Shown here: piece by piece, positions 36,106 to 44,815 of the stretch
Layout: every line of letters starts with the position of its first letter
How positions within the stretch are numbered: position 1 is the first letter of the stretch
DNA from: SLHU01 sp009929975
GTDB taxonomy: Bacteria > Bacillota > Clostridia > Saccharofermentanales > UBA5734
Direction of reading: 5' to 3'
NCBI GenBank assembly: GCA_040776905.1
Contig: JAXGZQ010000001.1
Coordinates: forward strand, 1,550,001 to 1,614,000
Length of the DNA: 64,000 bases
The notes under the pieces: generated by a model
Databases searched by the model: none
Seen by the model: only the letters and a program-made list of their open reading frames with translations
What the model was told of the DNA's origin: nothing
Position numbers and translations under genes: made by a program

Positions 36106-37660
36106 GATTATTGCGCTCTATCAGAATGAGATGATAAAGATTTCCAAAAAGATCAGCCTGGTTGTGATTTTGGCCCTGATGATCTGTGGCGTGGTCGGAC
36201 TGGCGGGCCTGATGAAATTCCAGCAGTCACAACAGGAACGGTATCGAAATGAACAGGGTCATGAACCGGACTGGGCCGCGGAGGAAATGAAGTATCAGCT
36301 GGATATGTTTCACGAGCAGGAAGACAGTCTGACAGCCCAGATTGACGCGATGGATCCCGATGCCGATGATGATCGTCTGTTCGGGCTGGAGGAAGAACTG
36401 CGTTATGTGCGCCGCCAGATCAACCAGATTGAACTGGCGATGGAATATGACGTCGGACTTTATGATGAACAGAGTTTTCTCAATGATGTGATCAATCTGC
36501 TGCCGGACCTATGGGCTGAAGAGCAGCGGCTGCAGGCATTGCCGCCGGAGCTTCGTCCCGCGGACTGGACAGAGCAGGTGGCCGTGGTCCAGCAGGAGGA
36601 AAGCGCTTACCGTGAGGTTCTGGAGAGTCGTAATTTCCATGACTACATTGAATTGGTTTGGCAGGGACTTCCGCGGTCCGGTATGACCGATGCGATGATC
36701 CTGATTGAACAGGAGCGGCTGGACCTGTGGTATACGCTTGACCCGAGCGGCGGAATGTCCGGGGATATGGATTACAACCAGGTCAGAATGGTGCTGGACC
36801 AGCGGGTTTCGCTGCGCCGGTCCATGCTGGAACGGATCGATTATACCAGCAGCCAGGGTCCCGTGCCGATGACACCGGACCGCTATGCGGAACTGGAGAA
36901 TCAGCTGGCTGTTCTCGATTACCGGATTGAGAACAATGTGCTGTCATCGTCGTCCTATGAGCAGTCGTTTTCTGATATGGCAGTTAGCAGCATGGCCGGC
37001 TTTGGCATGTTCATGGTGGTGATGATGATGCTGATCCTGGCCGGCGGCGCGATCTCGCAGGAAATGGCGACAGGATCAATCAAGTCGCTGATCATCGCTC
37101 CCGTCCGCCGCTGGAAAATATTCACGGCAAAGGTTCTCTCCCTGGTCAGTGTCAGTTTGATCGCGACGATTCTGCTTTATCTGGTGATGATCCTGACACA
37201 TGGACTGATGTTCGGATTTAGCAGCGGGCAGCCGTATATTTTTGCCAGTCATGGCCAGGCAGGCGCGCTTTCATTCGCGATCTACCAGCTGGCTTCGCTG
37301 CTGGTCCGCTGGATTAGTGTTCTGGTCTTCATCGCACTCGCGCTGATGCTTTCAGTCGTGACGCGGAACACCGCGGCTGCTGTCGGCATCTCAATGGCGA
37401 TTTTCTTCGGCCATCAGCTGATTGGTTCATTCCTCATGTTTCTGCCCCGCAGCGAATGGGTCAAATTCATTCCGTTCGAGCACTTCAGCCTGCTGCCGCG
37501 CTTTTTCCCATTCGCCGACAGCGGCGGATCTTTCATAACAGGAGCGATGTCCCAGACGCCGCGGACCACCCTGCTGTTTTCCCTGTTGTATCTGCTGGTG
37601 CTCCTGATCTGCATGGGCTATACCGCGCTGGATTCGTTCAGCCGGCGTGATATCAAATAA
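36098..37660 (+). CDS. ABC-2 type transporter permease with long extracytoplasmic coiled region
   Basis: The 520-residue membrane protein starts with TTG behind GGTGGAGGG and overlaps the ATPase gene by 8 bases. TM1 is at about 18-38. About 270 hydrophilic residues follow, rich in Glu/Gln/Asp heptad-like repeats (EEELRYVRRQINQIELAMEY), probably extracytoplasmic. At least five segments cluster in the C-terminal 215 residues, beginning SSMAGFGMFMVVMMMLILAGG. This topology is common among ABC-2 permeases exporting peptides or acting on cell-surface processes. The substrate is unknown; the GH9 lipoprotein and a membrane-anchored protein are encoded upstream. Confidence 0.87.
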   Translation: MNKIIALYQNEMIKISKKISLVVILALMICGVVGLAGLMKFQQSQQERYRNEQGHEPDWAAEEMKYQLDMFHEQEDSLTAQIDAMDPDADDDRLFGLEEELRYVRRQINQIELAMEYDVGLYDEQSFLNDVINLLPDLWAEEQRLQALPPELRPADWTEQVAVVQQEESAYREVLESRNFHDYIELVWQGLPRSGMTDAMILIEQERLDLWYTLDPSGGMSGDMDYNQVRMVLDQRVSLRRSMLERIDYTSSQGPVPMTPDRYAELENQLAVLDYRIENNVLSSSSYEQSFSDMAVSSMAGFGMFMVVMMMLILAGGAISQEMATGSIKSLIIAPVRRWKIFTAKVLSLVSVSLIATILLYLVMILTHGLMFGFSSGQPYIFASHGQAGALSFAIYQLASLLVRWISVLVFIALALMLSVVTRNTAAAVGISMAIFFGHQLIGSFLMFLPRSEWVKFIPFEHFSLLPRFFPFADSGGSFITGAMSQTPRTTLLFSLLYLLVLLICMGYTALDSFSRRDIK

Positions 37661-37790
37661 CCGGCTGGATCGGACCTAATCAATTCCCGCTGATTCCCTC
37701 TGTACGAAATCGCTTTAATCAGGTAAAATGCTAAAGGGTTATGATGAACCAGGGTAATGGTTCACAACATGAATTTGGAGGAGACATCAC

Positions 37791-38603
37791 GTGAGAAAAT
37801 TTTATCGACTGATTCTGGCAGGGCTGCTGATGGCGGCGCTGGTTCTGACTGGCTGCGGTGCCTCAGAGGGTAAAGATGATTCACTCAAAGCGGTTCGCGA
37901 CAAGGGCGAACTGGTGATGGGACTGGACGACGCGTTCCCGCCCATGGGATTCCGTGACGATGAAAATGAGCTGGTCGGATTTGATATCGATGTAGCCAAA
38001 GAAGTCGCCAGCCGGATGGAGATTGAACTGCGCCTGCAGCCGATCGACTGGACGCAGAATGTCAGTGAACTGGCCAGCGGCCAGATTGACTGCATCTGGA
38101 ACGGCTATACGATCACGGACGAGCGGGCGGAACAAGTCAATTTCAGCGAACCGTACATGAGAAACCGGCAGGTGATTGTGGTCCGCAGTGAATCTGATGT
38201 TGAGACACTCGACGATCTCGCCGGTCTCAAACTGGTCCTGCAGGCCGGCTCGAGTGCCGTCTCGGCTCTGGAGAAGGCTGAAGAGCTCAAGGACTCGCTG
38301 GCTGAAGTGGTTGAGCTGAAGGACAATGTCACGGCATTTCTTGATCTACAGTCCGGCGCGACCGACGCGCTGCTGATTGACGAGATTGTCGCCAATTACT
38401 ATATCACCACGAATTCGGCCGATTTCCGGGTGCTCGATGAGAGTCTGGCTGAAGAGGAGTTCGGCATCGGTTTCCGCAAAAATGACCAGGCGCTGCGCGA
38501 TGAAGTGCAGAAGACACTGGAAGCGATGCAGGCGGATGGAACACTGGCAGAAATTTCGGACAAATGGTTCAATGTTGATCTGACAACGATCAAAGCGCCT
38601 TAA
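37791..38603 (+). CDS. Polar amino-acid ABC transporter substrate-binding lipoprotein
   Basis: The 270-residue family-3 solute-binding protein has a lipoprotein signal ending LVLTGC. The binding core begins LKAVRDKGELVMGLDDAFPPMGFRD, with the ligand-contact region NELVGFDIDVAKEVASRM and the hinge strand DCIWNGYTITDERAEQV. These features place it with glutamine/cystine/arginine receptors (FliY/GlnH type). Ligand identity is not readable. It is followed 8 bases later by its permease and then by the ATPase, and the operon continues into a GHL6-like hydrolase gene at 40123. Confidence 0.92.
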   Translation: MRKFYRLILAGLLMAALVLTGCGASEGKDDSLKAVRDKGELVMGLDDAFPPMGFRDDENELVGFDIDVAKEVASRMEIELRLQPIDWTQNVSELASGQIDCIWNGYTITDERAEQVNFSEPYMRNRQVIVVRSESDVETLDDLAGLKLVLQAGSSAVSALEKAEELKDSLAEVVELKDNVTAFLDLQSGATDALLIDEIVANYYITTNSADFRVLDESLAEEEFGIGFRKNDQALRDEVQKTLEAMQADGTLAEISDKWFNVDLTTIKAP

Positions 38604-38611
38604 GAACCGCT

Positions 38612-39256
38612 ATGGATTATCCATCGATTATTTTGTATCTTTTGCAGGGAACGGGCAAGGCCATCCAGGTCTTCGCCCTGACCCTGCTTTTTTCTGTCCC
38701 GCTCGGGATGCTGGTGGCCCAGCTGCGCATGATGAAGAATCCACTGATCCAGCTGCCGGTGCGGCTGTATCTGCTGGTGATGCGCGGGACACCCCTGCTG
38801 CTGCAGCTGGTTTTTTTCATGTATTTCCCACCGTTTGTCCTCGGGATCAGTGTCGATCGTTTTTTCGCGGCGATCCTGACTTTCTCACTGAACTACGCGG
38901 CGTATTTCGCGGAAATATTCCGGGGTGGTATTGAATCTATTCCGGTCGGCCAGAGTGAAGCGGCGCAGGTCCTGGGATTTTCCCGCTGGAAAACGTTCCG
39001 GCTGATCATCCTGCCTCAGGTTATCAAGCGCATTCTGCCGGCCAGCGCCAATGAATGCATGACCCTCGTCAAGGATACCGCGCTGGCCCAGGTCATCGGT
39101 GTGGCAGAACTGTTTCGCGCGTCCAACAATGTGATGTCGCGTGAATTCTCGGTTATCCCGATTGTGATCGCCGGTCTATTTTACCTGGCAATGAATGGTG
39201 TGGTTGCTTCGGTATTTTCCCGTGCCGAGAAAAAAATGAGTTACTACAGGAGCTGA
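38612..39256 (+). CDS. Amino-acid ABC transporter permease (HisM/GlnP family)
   Basis: The 214-residue permease has about five membrane segments. It carries the polar-amino-acid permease signature VMRGTPLLLQLVFFMYFPP and the EAA loop GQSEAAQVLGFSRWKTFRLIILPQ. Segments EIFRGGIESIPVGQSEA and LVKDTALAQVIGVAELF are highly typical. It forms a homodimeric channel with the binding protein and ATPase encoded on either side. The next start lies 2 bases after the stop. Confidence 0.93.
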   Translation: MDYPSIILYLLQGTGKAIQVFALTLLFSVPLGMLVAQLRMMKNPLIQLPVRLYLLVMRGTPLLLQLVFFMYFPPFVLGISVDRFFAAILTFSLNYAAYFAEIFRGGIESIPVGQSEAAQVLGFSRWKTFRLIILPQVIKRILPASANECMTLVKDTALAQVIGVAELFRASNNVMSREFSVIPIVIAGLFYLAMNGVVASVFSRAEKKMSYYRS

Positions 39257-39257
39257 C

Positions 39258-40103
39258 ATGGCAATACTGAATCAACCCGCTGATCTGACGACTCCGCTCC
39301 GGCCGGCCATCGAGGTTCGCGGCCTGCGAAAATCTTTTGACACACTTGAGGTCCTGCGTGACATTTCCTTTGATGTCGCGCTCGGCGAAGTGGTCGCGGT
39401 CATCGGGCCGTCCGGTTCCGGCAAATCAACCCTGCTTCGCCTGATCAACCAGCTGGAGATCGCTGACCAGGGCCTGATCGCGATCAATGGTGAGGCAATC
39501 TGCCGGCCGGACCCGGGCAACGCCCGTCCGGATGACGCGCCGGCCGTCTACGCGGACAGCCGCGTACTGCGCCGCTGTGGCCTGCAGATCGGCCTGGTCT
39601 TTCAGAATTTCAATCTGTTTCCCCATTTCAGTATTCTGCGCAATATCATGGAGGCACCGGTCCAGGTGCTGGGAATCAGCCGTCCTGCCGCCGAGACGGT
39701 CGCCCGCAGGCAATTGGAGCGCCTCGGCCTGGCGGATAAAGCAGACGCTTTTCCCTGGCAGCTGTCCGGCGGGCAGCAGCAGCGTGCGGCGATCGCGCGG
39801 GCTCTGGCACTCAATCCGACCGTCCTCTTTTTTGATGAACCGACCTCGGCACTCGATCCTGAACTGACCGGTGAGGTTCTGCGGGTGATCCGCTCCCTGG
39901 CGGATGAAAAGATGACAATGGTCGTGGTGACACATGAAATGGCGTTCGCGCGGGATCTGGCCGACCGCATTGTCTTCATGGATCAGGGTGTTATCATAGA
40001 ACAGGGGCCGCCGGAGCAGGTGTTTACCTCGCTCAATCCGCGGACCCGCCAGTTTCTGCAGCATTACGAGGATCAGAACAGCCGCATGTCAGCCGGGCTG
40101 TGA
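39258..40103 (+). CDS. Amino-acid ABC transporter ATP-binding protein
   Basis: The 281-residue ATPase has Walker A GPSGSGKST, the Q-loop in VFQNFNLFPHFS, signature LSGGQQQR, Walker B FFDEPTSALDPE and switch His VTHEMAF. An extra stretch of about 25 residues (CRPDPGNARPDDAPAVYADS region) lies between the first strand pair and the Q-loop, longer than in GlnQ. The last 15 residues are hydrophilic. It ends 20 bases before the GHL6-like hydrolase start, with an AGGAGG ribosome site between. Confidence 0.93.
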   Translation: MAILNQPADLTTPLRPAIEVRGLRKSFDTLEVLRDISFDVALGEVVAVIGPSGSGKSTLLRLINQLEIADQGLIAINGEAICRPDPGNARPDDAPAVYADSRVLRRCGLQIGLVFQNFNLFPHFSILRNIMEAPVQVLGISRPAAETVARRQLERLGLADKADAFPWQLSGGQQQRAAIARALALNPTVLFFDEPTSALDPELTGEVLRVIRSLADEKMTMVVVTHEMAFARDLADRIVFMDQGVIIEQGPPEQVFTSLNPRTRQFLQHYEDQNSRMSAGL

Positions 40104-40122
40104 CAGAAGGAGGACCATGACC

Positions 40123-42153
40123 ATGACACAGAATCAATGGTGGAAAAATCATCACTGGCGCTTCATCCAGACGAACCTGCGTGAGATCGATATGCAGGAT
40201 ATCGACGCGAAGCAGTATGTTCAGGATATGTTGTCGTTTGGGGCGACCGTCGCCATGATCAATACATCCGGCATCATTGCCAGCTACCCGACAAAGCTGC
40301 CGTATCATTACCAGAGTCCCTATCTGACCGGCGACAGCCTGAAAACAATCATCGAAGCGTGCCATGCCCATGGCATCCGGGTGATGGCCCGCACTGATTT
40401 TTCCAAAGTCCGCCGGGTGATCTACGAACAGCATCCTGATTGGGCTTTTGTCGATACAGATGGCCAGATCGTCGATTATGAAGGTGATGTCCATGTCTGC
40501 ATCAACAGTGAATACCAGCAGACATATGCGCTGGAAATTATCCGCGAAACCCTGACGGAACTGGATGTTGACGGAATCTTCTTTAATATGGGCGGTTATG
40601 TATCGGGTGATTACAGCGGCCGTCAGCATGGCATCTGCCAGTGTGGCAGCTGCCGGCGCCGCTTCCGCGAGATGACCGGAAATGAACTGCCCCGTCAGGC
40701 AGACCTGGCTGATCCGGTTTATCGCTCGTATTTGATGTTCAGACGTGAAACGACGACCGCTTATAACCGCAAGGTCTGCGAGTTTATCAAATCCATCCGG
40801 CCGGATGTTCTGATCAATCATGATACCTATACGGAAGACAGTGGTTTTATCCGTCAGGAGTCCAACACTGCCTGGGATCGCGCGCTGCCGCACTGGCAGT
40901 ACAGCGGCTCTGAAAACACAAAATGGGTGCGCGGCTCATTTCCGACCTTTATTTCGAGCAATACGACCGTCGATTTTATTGATTTTCCCAGCCGCCATGT
41001 GGCCGTTTCCCCCTGGCAGCAGGCACTGCGGCTTTATCAGGGCCTGGCCAACGGCGGGATGCCTGATTATTATCTGATCGGTCGGCTTGACAATCACCGG
41101 GACCGGTCGGGCTTTGAACCGATCCGCCAGGCTTTTCAGTTCCATGCCCGTCATCAGGAACTGTTCCGTGATCTGAGGGGCGATTGCCGGACGGTGATTC
41201 TGGCCGGCGATCACTGGGGCGGTCATGGCGACGGCGACATGCAGGAATTTTTCGGCTTGTACCGGGCTCTGACAGAAGCACATCATCTGTTTGATGTGAT
41301 GCTTCTCAGCCAGGTGGTACGGCAGGGCCTTGCGAAGTATCAGACGATCATACTGCCCGGTTGTGCCGCGCTGGCGGCGGAGACCGCCACCGTCATCGAT
41401 CAGGCGGTACATCAGGGCGCGACGCTGATCAGCAGCGGACTGACCGGGCGGCGCGATGAACGGCTCGATGAATTATCCGAGAACGCACTGGCGTGTCTGA
41501 GAGGCGTCAAGCCGCTGGCGGAGCGTCCGGCCCGCGGTGCCTATTTCCAGCTTGACGATCATGCCTGGACCGAAGCACTCAATGACACTGACCTGATCAC
41601 AATCGACGGGGATTATTTCTATGCGGAGTATCCGGCGAACGCTGAGCGTTACGGCCGGCTGATTCCACCACAGCCTTACGGTCCGCCGGAGCGCTGCTAT
41701 TCACTGTATCCGGCAACAGACTACCCGGCGGCGGCCCGTCTGCCTTACGGGCAGGGCACAGTTATCCTGCTGCCCTGGCAGCCCGGACGGCTGTTTCAGC
41801 GTCAGGGCTATGCCAATACCGCGGCGTTTCTGAGCGATGTCCTGATTCGGATCGCTGAGCTGCAGCCGATTGGCGGCAATCTTCCGCCGATGGTTGAGAC
41901 AACTCTGCTGCATCGGGATGGTGAAGATTTCAGGCTGCTCTGCCTGGTCAACGGCAGCGGTCATTTCGGCAACAGCTTCTACAAACCACTGACATTGACG
42001 GATCTACGGGTACAGGTTCCGTTTCAGGCGAAGACGGTCCGTTCAGTGACCCGGCTGAGTGACGGTGAAGCGCTGACATTCAGCTGGCAGGAAGAGCGGC
42101 TGACGATCGAAGTTGACCGGTTGGAGGCCTTTGACGCTTTACTGATCCGTTGA
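40123..42153 (+). CDS. GHL6-like glycoside hydrolase candidate (paralogue A)
   Basis: The 676-residue cytoplasmic protein has no signal peptide. The N-terminal TIM-barrel-like part carries blocks shared by four proteins of this window: WxxxxxRxxQTNL (start), INTSGIIASY, ARTDFSK, HPDW and a CxCxxC motif (CQCGSC). This resembles the hypothetical glycosyl hydrolase 6 family (GHL6). The middle portion (TIILPGCAALAAETATVIDQ, QGATLISSG) resembles the beta-galactosidase trimerisation/flavodoxin-like domain. A small beta-domain ends the protein. No biochemistry is known to me. The ATG at 40123 is preferred over 40117 because of spacing from AGGAGG. It is the fourth gene of the amino-acid importer operon, suggesting a substrate brought in by that transporter. 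Confidence 0.75.
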   Translation: MTQNQWWKNHHWRFIQTNLREIDMQDIDAKQYVQDMLSFGATVAMINTSGIIASYPTKLPYHYQSPYLTGDSLKTIIEACHAHGIRVMARTDFSKVRRVIYEQHPDWAFVDTDGQIVDYEGDVHVCINSEYQQTYALEIIRETLTELDVDGIFFNMGGYVSGDYSGRQHGICQCGSCRRRFREMTGNELPRQADLADPVYRSYLMFRRETTTAYNRKVCEFIKSIRPDVLINHDTYTEDSGFIRQESNTAWDRALPHWQYSGSENTKWVRGSFPTFISSNTTVDFIDFPSRHVAVSPWQQALRLYQGLANGGMPDYYLIGRLDNHRDRSGFEPIRQAFQFHARHQELFRDLRGDCRTVILAGDHWGGHGDGDMQEFFGLYRALTEAHHLFDVMLLSQVVRQGLAKYQTIILPGCAALAAETATVIDQAVHQGATLISSGLTGRRDERLDELSENALACLRGVKPLAERPARGAYFQLDDHAWTEALNDTDLITIDGDYFYAEYPANAERYGRLIPPQPYGPPERCYSLYPATDYPAAARLPYGQGTVILLPWQPGRLFQRQGYANTAAFLSDVLIRIAELQPIGGNLPPMVETTLLHRDGEDFRLLCLVNGSGHFGNSFYKPLTLTDLRVQVPFQAKTVRSVTRLSDGEALTFSWQEERLTIEVDRLEAFDALLIR

Positions 42154-42208
42154 AACAACACTTGACTCTGACAGGCACTGAATGAAGACCGGGTACTGAA
42201 ACCGCGCC

Positions 42209-42430
42209 TTACTCTTTGCGAAAAATATCGAGTGTGTGATGAGAGAAGCCAATCAGGTCGGGTCGTTCGCAGGTCGCGAAATGATAGCTGAGAAACAGCT
42301 GATAATCATCCTCATCCATTTCCGCGAGGGCCTCACGCATGTGATTGGCATAGCCGTCTGTCGCGACAAAATGCAGCTGCGAGACATTAAATGGCCGCCT
42401 CAGGGCGTTTGCCGACTTAGCCGCGTTTGA
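42209..42430 (-). pseudogene. Decayed SAM-dependent methyltransferase C-terminus
   Basis: Read on the minus strand, the frame ending at 42209 gives a tail containing QLHFVATDGYANHMREAL, YHFATCERPDLIGFSHHTLD and IFRKE. That is the conserved end of a common class I SAM methyltransferase family. The open frame has about 74 codons with no upstream start or SAM-binding domain, and it abuts the stop of the URO-D-like gene at 42432. It is therefore a remnant of a once complete gene. Confidence 0.7.
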
Positions 42431-42431
42431 C

Positions 42432-43502
42432 TCAGCGATAAGAGCCTAATTCGCGCACCAGTTCAATGATCTTGCGGAAATTATCGAAACTGACGGTATT
42501 GGGAATGGAGTGGTCAGACGCGAAAATGTAGCCGCCGGATTCTTTCATGACCGGAATGACCCGTCTCATTTCAGCTTCGATTTTTTCCCGATCATCCCAG
42601 AGCACCGCGTTGATGCCGCCATGGAAAACCAGATCCCGGCCGTAGGCCTGCTTGAGCCCGACCGGATTCATCCCGGCCTTGACCTCCAGCGGATTGAGCG
42701 CATCGAGTCCGATCTCGATCAGTTCGGGCACAATGGGATTGATGTCGCCGCAGGAATGCAGGTGGGCCTTGATCCCGTGCGCATGGGCCCATTCGATCGC
42801 GCGCTTTTGAACAGGTTTCAGCAGTTCCCGGTACATATCCAGCGAGAAAAACTGATGCTGGCGGTAGCCCATGTCATCCGGCCAGGTGATACAGTCAAAG
42901 TGATAGCCGGCATCCCAGACCTGATCCAGCAGTGCCAGTCCGGTGTCCAGGTAATGATTAAACATGTCAACACACCATTCAGGTTCTTCAATCATCGCGA
43001 TCAACAGTGTTTCGGTTCCGGTCATCCAGGAATGCGTAACGTCAAAGCCGAACCAGAGTCCGCCCTGGATCCAGGCTCCCTGCTCACGCCATTTCCGGTA
43101 ATTTTTCTGCAGTTCACGCCAGTTGATCCGGTCCGGCGAAGCGGTCATTCTGGCTTTCGCTTCTATCCAGGAGTCAGGCGTTGTGATCTTGAAATCAAGA
43201 AATTCCGGGGTGCTGTCCAGTGCCTTGAACTGGCGCAGTGTCACACCCCAGGGCGTCGTTTCAATGGTCCAGTCATCATTTTCCTCAAGGACCCTGACCG
43301 GGTAGCGTGGCGAATTGTCAACCGATATCTGAACAACATGGTCCAGATCGAAATAGTCAATATAACTCATTCCGGCCGGCAGACCTTCACGATGCCAGCG
43401 CTGGATCGTTCCGCGCCAGGGCTGATCGCTGATGGGGATTCTGTCGGCATCTTTGTGTGCGTAGATGCGGCTGAACCGTTCATGTGATGTCATGGGTTTC
43501 AT
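42432..43502 (-). CDS. Uroporphyrinogen decarboxylase-like (URO-D/MtaA superfamily) protein
   Basis: The 356-residue TIM-barrel protein begins MTSHERFSRIYAHKDADRIPI, with the ligand strand AHLHSCGDINPIVPELIEIGLDALNPLEVKAG and the C-terminal SGGYIFASDHSIPNTVSFDNF. These match the URO-D-like family found in Clostridia beside glycan and methyl-transfer genes, distinct from haem HemE. Methylcobamide:CoM methyltransferase-type chemistry is possible; some relatives act in amino-acid or methylamine use. The ATG at 43502 follows AGGAGG; a longer frame upstream is not supported. A decayed methyltransferase fragment lies directly after it. Confidence 0.82.
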   Translation of the reverse strand: MKPMTSHERFSRIYAHKDADRIPISDQPWRGTIQRWHREGLPAGMSYIDYFDLDHVVQISVDNSPRYPVRVLEENDDWTIETTPWGVTLRQFKALDSTPEFLDFKITTPDSWIEAKARMTASPDRINWRELQKNYRKWREQGAWIQGGLWFGFDVTHSWMTGTETLLIAMIEEPEWCVDMFNHYLDTGLALLDQVWDAGYHFDCITWPDDMGYRQHQFFSLDMYRELLKPVQKRAIEWAHAHGIKAHLHSCGDINPIVPELIEIGLDALNPLEVKAGMNPVGLKQAYGRDLVFHGGINAVLWDDREKIEAEMRRVIPVMKESGGYIFASDHSIPNTVSFDNFRKIIELVRELGSYR

Positions 43503-43620
43503 GGCTGGCCTCCTGAGGTGCCGTCTTCCGAAACGAGACAGCGTTATCGTTATGATCAGCATATCATAAACTGATTTCACTGATTGCTGCAATGATGGAT
43601 GATTCATTCATGGCTTGTTA

Positions 43621-43649
43621 TTGACATATGCCCATAACTGTTTTATACT
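43621..43649 (+). promoter_or_regulatory. Strong vegetative promoter of the DUF5320 pair
   Basis: TTGACA (43621-43626), a 17-base spacer and TATACT (43644-43649) nearly match the sigma-A consensus. It drives the small Gly-rich genes at 43712 and 43937. Confidence 0.85.
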
Positions 43650-43711
43650 GATTATACGGTCCGGCACCAATCCGCCTGACCGAAATGAAAGAATGTGAGG
43701 AGATGAGCATC

Positions 43712-43906
43712 ATGCCGGGAAGAGATGGAACAGGACCAGCCGGCACTGGCTCGTTTGGCCCGGGTGGCGGACGTGGCCGGCTGGCCGCTGGCCGCGATGG
43801 TCATTGTGTTTGTCCGTCCTGTGGACATCGAAGTGTCCATCAAGTTGGCCAACCATGTACAGAACAGGTCTGCCCGAAATGCGGCAGCAGAATGATTCGT
43901 GAATGA
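43712..43906 (+). CDS. Small Gly-rich zinc-ribbon-like protein
   Basis: This 64-residue protein has an N-terminal MPGRDGTGPAGTGSFGPGGGRG stretch, the same opening as DUF5320 proteins, and a C-terminal two-knuckle ribbon with CPSC and CPKC. It probably binds zinc or iron. The ATG at 43712 is chosen because GAGGAG lies nine bases upstream. It precedes the larger DUF5320 gene by 30 bases and both follow the strong promoter at 43621. Members of this family often neighbour NifX/Mrp-type iron-sulfur genes; none is present here, so the function remains unknown. Confidence 0.72.
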   Translation: MPGRDGTGPAGTGSFGPGGGRGRLAAGRDGHCVCPSCGHRSVHQVGQPCTEQVCPKCGSRMIRE

Positions 43907-43936
43907 TGAAATGAAACAATAAAGGGAGATGAGTTT

Positions 43937-44251
43937 ATGCCAAGAGGAGATCGAACCGGCCCAATGGGTCAGGGCGCGATGAGTGGACGTGGAATGGGAT
44001 TCTGCGCCGGATATCCGAATCCCGGGTTTACCCGTGGTGGACGAATGGGCGGCTTTGGACGTGGAATGGGACGTGGTTTCGGCCGCGGCTGGTTTCGCGG
44101 CGGTTATGCCGCCGGCTGGCCGGCGTACGGCAATCCGCCCGTGGATGTCCCGGACATCAGTGAAAAGGAAGCGCTGAAGCAGCAATCCGATTATCTGAAA
44201 CAGCAGCTGAAGCAGATTGATGATCGACTGGATCAAATCAAAGAAGACTGA
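43937..44251 (+). CDS. DUF5320 family Gly/Arg-rich protein
   Basis: The 104-residue protein begins MPRGDRTGPMGQGAMSGRGMG, the signature start of DUF5320. A Gly/Arg/Phe-rich middle (GRGMGRGFGRGWFRGG) follows, and the C-terminal helix (SEKEALKQQSDYLKQQLKQI) is likely to form a coiled coil. The ribosome site is AAAGGGAGATG. The biological role is undefined in the literature I know. A strong terminator follows. Confidence 0.82.
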   Translation: MPRGDRTGPMGQGAMSGRGMGFCAGYPNPGFTRGGRMGGFGRGMGRGFGRGWFRGGYAAGWPAYGNPPVDVPDISEKEALKQQSDYLKQQLKQIDDRLDQIKED

Positions 44252-44260
44252 TTGATCTCA

Positions 44261-44296
44261 ACAAAAGGGAAGCCGGTTTGCCGGCTTCCTTTTTGT
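44261..44296 (+). terminator. Rho-independent terminator after the DUF5320 gene
   Basis: A stem of 9 GC-rich pairs (44268-44276 with 81-89) extends to about 16 pairs with A-T, followed by T-rich DNA. The loop is TTTG. Confidence 0.9.
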
Positions 44297-44325
44297 TTGC
44301 CTCCAGCGCAGATTCATCTTATAAT
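44297..44325 (+). promoter_or_regulatory. Promoter of the CoA-binding protein gene
   Basis: TTGCCT (44297-44302), 17 bases and a perfect TATAAT (44320-44325) start directly after the preceding terminator, 25 bases before the start codon at 44350. Confidence 0.75.
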
Positions 44326-44349
44326 GGCGGAAAAACCGGAGGTGATCTG

Positions 44350-44724
44350 ATGTTGGAATATGAGATGCTGGACTGCAAGGTATGGGCTGTCATCGGCGCG
44401 AATGAGAACCCGAAAAAATACGGTAATATGATTTACCGCAAATTGAAGGCAAGGGGCTATAACGTCTACCCTGTCAATCCCCGGTATGAAACCGTCGACG
44501 GGGATACCTGCTACGCGACGCTTTCTGATCTGCCGGAAGTACCGGATGTGATCAACATGGTAGTCGCTCCGGCGCGTGGAGCCGCGTTCCTGCGTGAAGC
44601 CGCGTCGCTGGGTATTCGCTATGTCTGGCTGCAGCCCGGCACCTATGATGATGACTTGCTGCAATTAATCGAGGAACTCGAACTGACCGCTGTTCAGGCT
44701 TGTGTGCTCGTCGCGACCCGCTGA
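44350..44724 (+). CDS. CoA-binding domain protein (YccU-like)
   Basis: This 124-residue protein is a single Rossmann-type CoA-binding domain. VWAVIGANENPKKYGNMIYRKLKARGYNVYPVNPRYE forms the nucleotide strand-helix, and the later blocks VVAPARGAA and YVWLQPG follow family order. Relatives of the succinyl-CoA-synthetase alpha N-terminus act as free proteins of unknown purpose. GGAGGTG precedes the ATG. It is a monocistronic gene with its own promoter and terminator. Confidence 0.88.
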   Translation: MLEYEMLDCKVWAVIGANENPKKYGNMIYRKLKARGYNVYPVNPRYETVDGDTCYATLSDLPEVPDVINMVVAPARGAAFLREAASLGIRYVWLQPGTYDDDLLQLIEELELTAVQACVLVATR

Positions 44725-44744
44725 GCAGAAAGCATCACAAATAT

Positions 44745-44781
44745 AAGGCGGCGCCTGCCCTGATCAGCAGCGCGCCGCCTT
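44745..44781 (+). terminator. Terminator after the CoA-binding protein gene
   Basis: A 10-bp stem (44745-44754 with 44772-44781) with a 17-base loop and a T-run follows the stop. It lies before the convergent SDR-like gene and can serve both sides. Confidence 0.8.
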
Positions 44782-44815
44782 TTTCATGTCTGGAATAGTC
44801 CGTGTGCCGGCTCAG

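Noticed and set aside
42510..43487. A 325-codon plus-strand frame over the URO-D-like gene
   Set aside because: The minus strand has the AGGAGG-led URO-D protein; the plus frame is a shadow.
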